A stretch of DNA of 53,340 bases, from assembly GCA_904373325.1 (NCBI GenBank), contig CAJFFP010000021.1, positions 1-53,340 on the forward strand, in the 5' to 3' direction. The first letter of the stretch is position 1, and every line of letters starts with the position of its first letter. Shown here in pieces: positions 48,279 to 53,340 of the stretch. Both the position numbers and the translations under genes were made by a program. This stretch comes from Candidatus Gallimonas merdigallinarum. Its GTDB lineage: Bacteria; Bacillota; Clostridia; Christensenellales; Borkfalkiaceae. The notes under the pieces were generated by a model. It did not search any database, was not told where the DNA came from, and saw only the letters and a list, made by a program, of their open reading frames with translations.

Positions 48279-48973
48279 ACATCTCTTATATTCGCATGGG
48301 CGAGGGGAAAGACCTCGTGTTCTTACACGGCTACCTTGCCTCCAAGGAGAGTTTCTACCCGCAGATAAGTTATTTTTCCCGATTTTTTCGGGTCACGGCG
48401 CTCGATTTCCCCGGGTTCGGGGAGGCGGAGCCTATTTCCGCAGCGTGGTCGGTTTCCGATTATGCCGATTGGACGCAGGAGGCGCTCGGCGCGCTCGGGA
48501 TCGGTTTCCCGCACGTCGTTGCGCATTCGTTCGGCGGGCGGGTGGCGGTCAAGTGCCTCTCCCGTGCGGATATATTCGACCGCGCCGTTCTGACGGGCTG
48601 CGCGGGGATCGTCCCCAAACGGACGCTCGGCTACCGTCTGCGCGTGAAGGCGTACCGCGCCGTGCGCACGGTCGCGCCCCGCTATGCGGAACGGCACTTC
48701 GGCAGCGCGGAATACAGACAGCTTCCGCCCCTCATGCGGGAGAGCTATAAAAAGATCGTCAACGAGGACCTGCGCGGCGACGCGGCGAACATCGCCCGCC
48801 CCGTGCTCTTCGTGTGCGGGTCGGCGGATACCGAAACGCCGCTTGCGTCCGCGCGGATATACCATGCCTGCGTGAAGGGGAGCCGTCTCTTCGTCATGGA
48901 GGGGTGCGGGCATTTCGCGCATCTGGAAAATCCGCTCGCGTTCAACGCGGCGGCGGAGGAGTTTTTACGATGA
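48275..48973 (+). CDS. Alpha/beta-hydrolase fold protein
   Basis: 232 residues from a TTG overlapping the rimI stop (TTGA), with AAGGAGC five bases upstream. HGYLASKESF forms the oxyanion loop, the nucleophile is VAHSFGGRVAV (Ser near 90), the acid is GSADTETPL and the histidine GCGHFAHLENP. It has a lid insertion of about 60 residues (RTLGYRLRVKAYRAVRTVAPRY). Substrate unknown; an esterase or lipid hydrolase is plausible. Its stop overlaps the murF-like start, so it belongs to the same operon. Confidence 0.88.
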   Translation: MNISYIRMGEGKDLVFLHGYLASKESFYPQISYFSRFFRVTALDFPGFGEAEPISAAWSVSDYADWTQEALGALGIGFPHVVAHSFGGRVAVKCLSRADIFDRAVLTGCAGIVPKRTLGYRLRVKAYRAVRTVAPRYAERHFGSAEYRQLPPLMRESYKKIVNEDLRGDAANIARPVLFVCGSADTETPLASARIYHACVKGSRLFVMEGCGHFAHLENPLAFNAAAEEFLR

Positions 48974-50553
48974 GTTTATCGACGGTACTTGCAGTCATAT
49001 TCGGCGGGATCCTTGCGGGATACGCCTTTGCGATGTGCTCGATGCGCCTCGTCGCGATTTTACAGCAGGAGGGGTATGCGGGCGGCGCGTTCCTCCGCTG
49101 GTATTACAGAAACCGCAATATCGAACGCAAAAAGGCGTCGCTTCTCGCGCTTGCGCTCGCGCTTCTGACGGCGCTCTTTTCCGTCTGCTTTTCCTTCCTC
49201 GGATACGAGGCGGCGAACCTCATCTCCGTCGTACCCTTTGCGGGGATCTGCATTCTCTACTGCGTTGCGGAGCACAAGCGCGCGCTCAGAGTGCCGTTGA
49301 AACCGACGATGCGCGCCATGCGCCTTGCGATCGCCTATCTGATCGTCATGTTCGCGCTGTGCGTCGGGCTTGGGTTTGCGCTCGTCGCCGTCTCCATGGC
49401 GGCGGATACCGATTGGGTGTACCTTCTGCGCTTTGTGCCCTTCGCGCTCGTGCCGCTCCTGTGCCCGCCCGTTCTGGCGTTCGTGAACGTCTGCATGAAG
49501 GCGTACGAAGCGCCGCACGCGAACAAATTCGTGAAGCGCGCGCAGGCGGCTCTGGCGGAGAGCGGCGCGGTCAAGGTGGGCATTACGGGAAGTTTCGGAA
49601 AGACTTCCGTCAAAAATTTTGCCGCCGTCATTCTGTCGGAAAAGTATAAAGTCATCGCGACGCCCGCGTCCTACAACACGCCTGCGGGCATCGCCCGCAC
49701 CGTCAACGAAGGCGGGCTGGACTGCGAAATTTTCCTTGCGGAGATGGGCGCGCGGCGCACGGGCGACATCTCCGAACTGTGCGATATCGTCCGTCCCACG
49801 GTGGGCGTGGTGACGGGGGTATGCGCGCAGCACGCCGAGACGTTCGGTTCGCTGGACGCGATCAGGGCGGAGAAGGGCGTGCTCGCGCGGCGCACGGAGC
49901 AATGCGTTCTCGGACGCTCCGCCTCGGACATGGATGGGGGAAATGCGCTCGTCATGGGTCGCGATTTCGACGCGGAGGACATCGTCCTCTCGACGGAAAA
50001 CACGCGATTCACGCTCCGTCTGCCGCAGGGGAGCATTCCCGTGACCGTTCCCGTTTTAGGCAGGCACGCGGCGGAGGACGTCGCGCTCGCCGCCGCGCTC
50101 TGTTCGCTTCTGGGCATGACGGTGGAGGAGATCGCGGCGGGGATCGCCGAGATCGCGCCCGTGCCGCACCGTTTGGAGCGCAGAGAGGGGAACGGCGTCG
50201 TGATTCTGGACGACGCGTATAACTGTAACGCCGAGGGCGCGAAGAACGCCGTAGAGGTGTTGCGGCTCGCGGCGGGCAGGAAATTTGTCGTCACGCCCGG
50301 GATCGTGGAACTCGGGCAGCTCGAAGAGGAGGTCAACGGCGCGCTCGGCGCGGCGCTCGTCGGGCTGGACCGCGTCATTCTCGTGGGCGAAACGCTGGTG
50401 CTGGACGTGCGCAGCGGTTACCTTGCCGCGGGGGGCGACGAGAGCAGGCTCACCATCGTTCCCACCCTGCAAAAGGCGCAGGAACTTCTCGCCAAAGAGC
50501 TTGCGGCGGGCGACTGCGTGCTCTTTCTGAACGATTTGCCGGATAAATACTAG
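48970..50553 (+). CDS. MurF-like Mur ligase with N-terminal membrane domain
   Basis: 527 residues. The first 190 or so carry about five transmembrane helices (STVLAVIFGGILAGYAFAM; ASLLALALALLTALFSVCF; LVPLL and others), which standard MurF lacks. The Mur ligase core follows: VGITGSFGKTSVKNF (P-loop), TPASYNTPAGIARTV, FLAEMGARRTGDISELC, CAQHAETFGSLDAI, and a C-terminal domain with LDDAYNCNAEGAKNAVEVL. This most resembles MurF, which adds D-Ala-D-Ala to the UDP-MurNAc tripeptide; ddl, just downstream, makes that dipeptide. A lipid-linked substrate is possible given the membrane anchor. Confidence 0.85.
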   Translation: MSLSTVLAVIFGGILAGYAFAMCSMRLVAILQQEGYAGGAFLRWYYRNRNIERKKASLLALALALLTALFSVCFSFLGYEAANLISVVPFAGICILYCVAEHKRALRVPLKPTMRAMRLAIAYLIVMFALCVGLGFALVAVSMAADTDWVYLLRFVPFALVPLLCPPVLAFVNVCMKAYEAPHANKFVKRAQAALAESGAVKVGITGSFGKTSVKNFAAVILSEKYKVIATPASYNTPAGIARTVNEGGLDCEIFLAEMGARRTGDISELCDIVRPTVGVVTGVCAQHAETFGSLDAIRAEKGVLARRTEQCVLGRSASDMDGGNALVMGRDFDAEDIVLSTENTRFTLRLPQGSIPVTVPVLGRHAAEDVALAAALCSLLGMTVEEIAAGIAEIAPVPHRLERREGNGVVILDDAYNCNAEGAKNAVEVLRLAAGRKFVVTPGIVELGQLEEEVNGALGAALVGLDRVILVGETLVLDVRSGYLAAGGDESRLTIVPTLQKAQELLAKELAAGDCVLFLNDLPDKY

Positions 50554-50557
50554 AAGG

Positions 50558-50881
50558 TTCACACTTTTTTCCGCGAGCTGACGCGGAAAAAAGTCGTGAT
50601 TTGAGGAAAAACCAACGGGCACGCTGTACGCTAACCGTTCGTTTTTCCTCTTCGCGCGAATTTTAGGGGCACAACCACAATACTTCGCGCGAATTCACCT
50701 TTTCGGGAAAGCCGCGTGAGCGGCAAATTGAGGCATACTGCGCAAAATGCGATTTTGCTTGTATCTGTAATTTATAACAAATTTACTGAGTTTGGTAAAG
50801 AAAAGGTTATGAATTACGTCCGCAAGGAAAGTTGCCTTCCGCTGCGGTACTCAATTTCAGTTTGAAAGAAAAAAGTGTGAA
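50558..50881 (+). repeat. PMH structured repeat, copy 9 (with both termini)
   Basis: Four bases after the murF-like stop. Left end TTCACACTTTTTTCC, right end AAAGAAAAAAGTGTGAA (50865-50881), giving imperfect terminal inverted repeats. Stem 1: ACTTTTTTCCGCG/CGCGGAAAAAAGT. Stem 2: GAGGAAAAAC..AACGG/CCGTT..GTTTTTCCTC. Stem 3: TTCGCGCGAA in both arms. Stem 4: GCCGC-GTGA-GCGGC then AAATTGAGG. GCAAAA/TTTTGC follows. The right part is AT-rich. It fills the gap before ddl; no gene. Confidence 0.85.
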
Positions 50882-50914
50882 CAAAAAAACAGTGTGAATA
50901 AAAATTACGCATGA

Positions 50915-50954
50915 AACACCTTCGGAAGAAAAATCTTCTTCGGGGGTGTTTTTT
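50915..50954 (+). promoter_or_regulatory. Terminator-like hairpin that holds the ddl ribosome site
   Basis: AACACC (50915-50920) pairs with GGTGTT (50945-50950), with GAAGA/TCTTC inside, and TTTTTT runs to the start codon at 50955. The only Shine-Dalgarno-like sequence of ddl, GGGGGTG, lies in the right arm. The hairpin could therefore end upstream transcripts, hide the ribosome site, or both. Confidence 0.6.
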
Positions 50955-52067
50955 ATGCCGTCTGTCGCCGTCTTTTTCGGGGGAGCGTCGAACGAGAGCG
51001 AAGTCTCCGTGATCACGGGCATGCTCGCCGTAAACTTGCTGCGCGGTTCAAAATATACCGTCGTTCCCGTCTATCTTCCGCCCTCGGGCGGCATGGCGAC
51101 GGGGGATTTCAAGGGCGTGGAGGACTTCGCAAAAACAGAGCTGCGCGCAACGCCCGTCCGTCTGGAAGGGAAACGCCTCGTGCGTGCGGGCAGGCACGCA
51201 AAGACCGTCGCGGAGATCGACGTCGCGCTCAACTGCTGCCACGGCGGCATGGGGGAGGACGGCACGCTCGCCGCGCTGCTCGCGTGGAACGGGGTTCCGT
51301 CCGCGTCGCCCGACGCGCCCTCCTGCGGCGTGTTTATGGATAAATCGCTCTCCAAACTTGCTGCCGCGGGGCTGGGGATTCCCGTCGCGCCATCCTTCAC
51401 GGTGCGCGAACAGGCGTGGCGCGCGGGGGAGACGGACGCCGAAAGCCTTGCCCAATCGCTCGGCTATCCCGTCGTCGTCAAGCCAGCCAAACTCGGGTCG
51501 AGCATCGGCGTGCGGGTGGCGCGCGGGAGCGCGGCGCTCAGATCCGCGCTCTCCTTCGCCTTCGGGCTGGACGACAGCGCGGTCGTCGAACGCTACTTCG
51601 AGCGCAAACGCGACATCAACTGCGCCGCATACCGCCGCCGCGGAAAGGTGCTGCTCTCTCCCTGCGAGGAGGTCTTTTCGGGCGGAGACGTGCTCTCGTT
51701 CTCGGAAAAATACGAACAGGGGAAGGGGAGCAAACTCCCCGCGGACCTGCCCGAATCGCTCGCGGAGCGTATCCGCGGCTATACCAAAACCCTTTACGAG
51801 GCGTTCGGTATGCAGGGCGTCGTGCGGGCGGATTTCCTCGTTTCGGGCGACGACGCGTACTTCAACGAACTCAACATGGTGCCCGGGTCGCTTGCGGGAT
51901 ATCTCTTCGGGTCGTCGCTTGCCGAAGTCAAAGCGTTTTACCTCTCGCTGATCGACGAAGCGCTCTCCCGCCCCGTCGTCAGAAAGCGCATCATTCATAC
52001 CGGAATTCTCGAAGGACCGCTTTTTTCAGGCTCAAAAAGTTGCAAACGGCGCGGAAATTTTGTATAA
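50955..52067 (+). CDS. ddl: D-alanine-D-alanine ligase
   Basis: 370 residues from ATG 50955 (an in-frame GTG lies three codons upstream). ATP-grasp enzyme: N-terminal [51 protein letters not shown], and C-terminal [17 protein letters not shown]. It joins two D-Ala for peptidoglycan precursor synthesis and pairs in function with the MurF-like ligase upstream. The icd promoter overlaps its stop codon. Start and ribosome site lie in a terminator-like hairpin. Confidence 0.94.
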   Translation: MPSVAVFFGGASNESEVSVITGMLAVNLLRGSKYTVVPVYLPPSGGMATGDFKGVEDFAKTELRATPVRLEGKRLVRAGRHAKTVAEIDVALNCCHGGMGEDGTLAALLAWNGVPSASPDAPSCGVFMDKSLSKLAAAGLGIPVAPSFTVREQAWRAGETDAESLAQSLGYPVVVKPAKLGSSIGVRVARGSAALRSALSFAFGLDDSAVVERYFERKRDINCAAYRRRGKVLLSPCEEVFSGGDVLSFSEKYEQGKGSKLPADLPESLAERIRGYTKTLYEAFGMQGVVRADFLVSGDDAYFNELNMVPGSLAGYLFGSSLAEVKAFYLSLIDEALSRPVVRKRIIHTGILEGPLFSGSKSCKRRGNFV

Positions 52068-52068
52068 T
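52040..52068 (+). promoter_or_regulatory. Promoter of icd
   Basis: TTGCAA (52040-52045), 17 bases, TATAAT (52063-52068), overlapping the ddl stop codon and 25 bases ahead of the icd ATG. Confidence 0.9.
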
Positions 52069-52093
52069 AAAAACAAAAACCGCGAGGCAGATT

Positions 52094-53299
52094 ATGGCAA
52101 AGATTCAGATGAAGACGCCCATTGTCGAAATGGACGGCGACGAAATGACCCGCATTCTCTGGAAGGACATTAAGGATATTCTCATCCTTCCCTATGTCGA
52201 TTTGAAATCGGAATATTACGACCTCGGGCTGAAACACCGCGACGAAACGGGGGACACCGTCACCGTCGAGAGCGCGCTCGCAACCAAAAAATACGGCGTT
52301 GCCGTCAAGTGCGCCACCATCACGCCCAACGTGCAGCGCATGAGCGAATATCAGCTTCACGAAATGTGGAAGAGCCCCAACGGGACCATCCGCCGCATTC
52401 TCGACGGCACCGTGTTCCGCGCGCCCATCGTCGTGGAGGGGATCCGCTCCTATGTGCCTACGTGGACGAAGCCCATCGTGCTTGCCCGTCACGCCTACGG
52501 CGACGTGTATTCCGCGGTGGACGAGAAGGTCGAGGCTGGGAGCAAGGCGTTCCTCGTCGTCGAGGATAAGGACGGGAAGGAGATCTCCCGCCGTCTCGTG
52601 CACGACTTCAACGGCACGACGGGCGTGGTGCAGGGCATGCACAACTGCGATGCGTCCATCCGTTCCTTTGCGCATACCTGTTTCAGATACGCGCTCGAAC
52701 AGAAGATCCCCATGATCTTCGCCACCAAAGATACCATTTCCAAGGTGTACGACGGGCGGTTCAAGCAGATCTTCGCGGAAGTTTACGCCGAGTATGAGGC
52801 GCAGTTCGAGCAGGCGGGCATCTGGTATCTCTATACGCTCATCGACGACGCGGTCGCGCGCGTCGTGCGCTCGGAGGGCGGACTGCTGTGGGCGTGCAAG
52901 AACTACGACGGCGACGTCATGAGCGACATGGTCGCCACGGCGTACGGCTCGCTCGGCATGATGACGTCCGTACTCGTCTCGCCCGACGGGAAGTACGAAT
53001 ACGAGGCGGCGCACGGCACGGTCACGCGCCACTACTATAAGTATCTCAAAGGCGAGGAGACGTCCACCAACTCCGTGGCGACCATCTTCGCGTGGACGGG
53101 CGCGCTCAGAAAGCGCGGCGAGCTGGACGAAATCCCCGCGCTCGTTTCCTTTGCGGACAGGCTGGAAAAAGCGACGGTCACGACCATTGAGGAGGGGGAG
53201 ATGACGGGCGACCTTGTTCCGCTCTTCCACCGCGAAGGCGTTACGCCCAAAAAGCTCAATTCCAGAGATTTCCTGCTCGCCATTGCAAGCAGACTGTAA
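52094..53299 (+). CDS. icd: NADP-dependent isocitrate dehydrogenase, eukaryotic-like type
   Basis: 401 residues from ATG 52094. [20 protein letters not shown] at the start, [28 protein letters not shown], and C-terminal [23 protein letters not shown] identify the homodimeric type II IDH shared by eukaryotes and some bacteria, rather than the E. coli type. It makes 2-oxoglutarate and NADPH, the two co-substrates of the glutamate dehydrogenase at 29 kb. The longer upstream frame overlaps ddl and is rejected. Confidence 0.95.
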   Translation: MAKIQMKTPIVEMDGDEMTRILWKDIKDILILPYVDLKSEYYDLGLKHRDETGDTVTVESALATKKYGVAVKCATITPNVQRMSEYQLHEMWKSPNGTIRRILDGTVFRAPIVVEGIRSYVPTWTKPIVLARHAYGDVYSAVDEKVEAGSKAFLVVEDKDGKEISRRLVHDFNGTTGVVQGMHNCDASIRSFAHTCFRYALEQKIPMIFATKDTISKVYDGRFKQIFAEVYAEYEAQFEQAGIWYLYTLIDDAVARVVRSEGGLLWACKNYDGDVMSDMVATAYGSLGMMTSVLVSPDGKYEYEAAHGTVTRHYYKYLKGEETSTNSVATIFAWTGALRKRGELDEIPALVSFADRLEKATVTTIEEGEMTGDLVPLFHREGVTPKKLNSRDFLLAIASRL

Positions 53300-53310
53300 T
53301 CTGATTGAAA

Positions 53311-53340
53311 ACAGGGCGGCGCGCCCTCCGATTTTCGGAG
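53311..53340 (+). terminator. Hairpins after icd, cut by window end
   Basis: AGGGCGGCGCGCCCT and CTCCGA-TTT-TCGGAG follow the icd stop. The window ends before any T tract, so the terminator call is partial. Confidence 0.5.

Overview
The window is a dense, GC-rich (by eye about 58-60%) bacterial chromosome segment. It reads as an uncultured gut-type Bacillota (class Clostridia). The evidence is Gram-positive Shine-Dalgarno sites, TTGACA/TATAAT promoters, an FMN riboswitch ahead of an ECF-type RibU, a dprA-topA-trmFO-hslV-hslU run as in Firmicutes, TldD/TldE, a NimA-like flavoprotein, and a collagen-like GXT surface protein beside a glycosyltransferase, as seen with spore-surface BclA proteins. 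No rRNA and no CRISPR array are present. One intact tRNA, Arg(CCT), is present. The organism call is inference.

Layout. 0.1-2.5 kb (minus strand): ilvA-ridA (threonine deamination plus clean-up of the reactive enamine) and a glycerophosphodiesterase. 2.6-9.3 kb (plus): lepA, a GNAT acetyltransferase, a small MGMT-fold protein, hemW, then tldD-tldE from tandem promoters. 9.3-11.9 kb: a membrane-anchored permuted NlpC/P60 (YiiX-like) protein, a lipoprotein, and a small membrane protein leading into guaB. 11.9-16.3 kb: guaB, full-length guaA, and a second stand-alone GMP-synthase ATPPase. 16.3-19.6 kb: structured repeats, a Nim-like protein, an iron alcohol dehydrogenase and a zinc-ribbon membrane protein. 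19.6-22.1 kb: a glycosyltransferase divergent from a collagen-like protein. 22.2-24.7 kb: an AT-richer scar zone with a half tRNA, tRNA-Arg, an IS200-type element and a truncated glycerophosphodiesterase. 24.7-28.3 kb: sugar isomerase, SGNH hydrolase and xylulokinase. 28.6-33.0 kb: a secreted protein, gdhA and a GT-C-like membrane protein. 33.0-44.6 kb: comM-dprA-topA-trmFO-hslV-hslU, then hisS-trxA and glyA. 44.6-45.7 kb: an IS30-type element. 45.8-53.3 kb: FMN riboswitch-ribU, tsaE-tsaB-rimI-hydrolase-murF-like, ddl and icd.

The most unusual signal is a family of intergenic multi-hairpin repeats, called PMH (post-stop multi-hairpin) here, with nine recognisable copies. Every copy that has the left end next to an intact gene begins 0-5 nt after that gene's stop codon, in the sense orientation, with TTCAC. 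Single-stranded linkers and loops (GCAACAGTATAGC, AAATTGAGG, GAACTAAG, GTCGTGATTTT) are conserved between copies, while the paired stems between them differ in sequence yet stay complementary. That pattern points to selection on a folded nucleic acid. Other hairpin modules are nested inside some copies, and one copy sits at the broken end of a glycerophosphodiesterase gene. I do not recognise this family.
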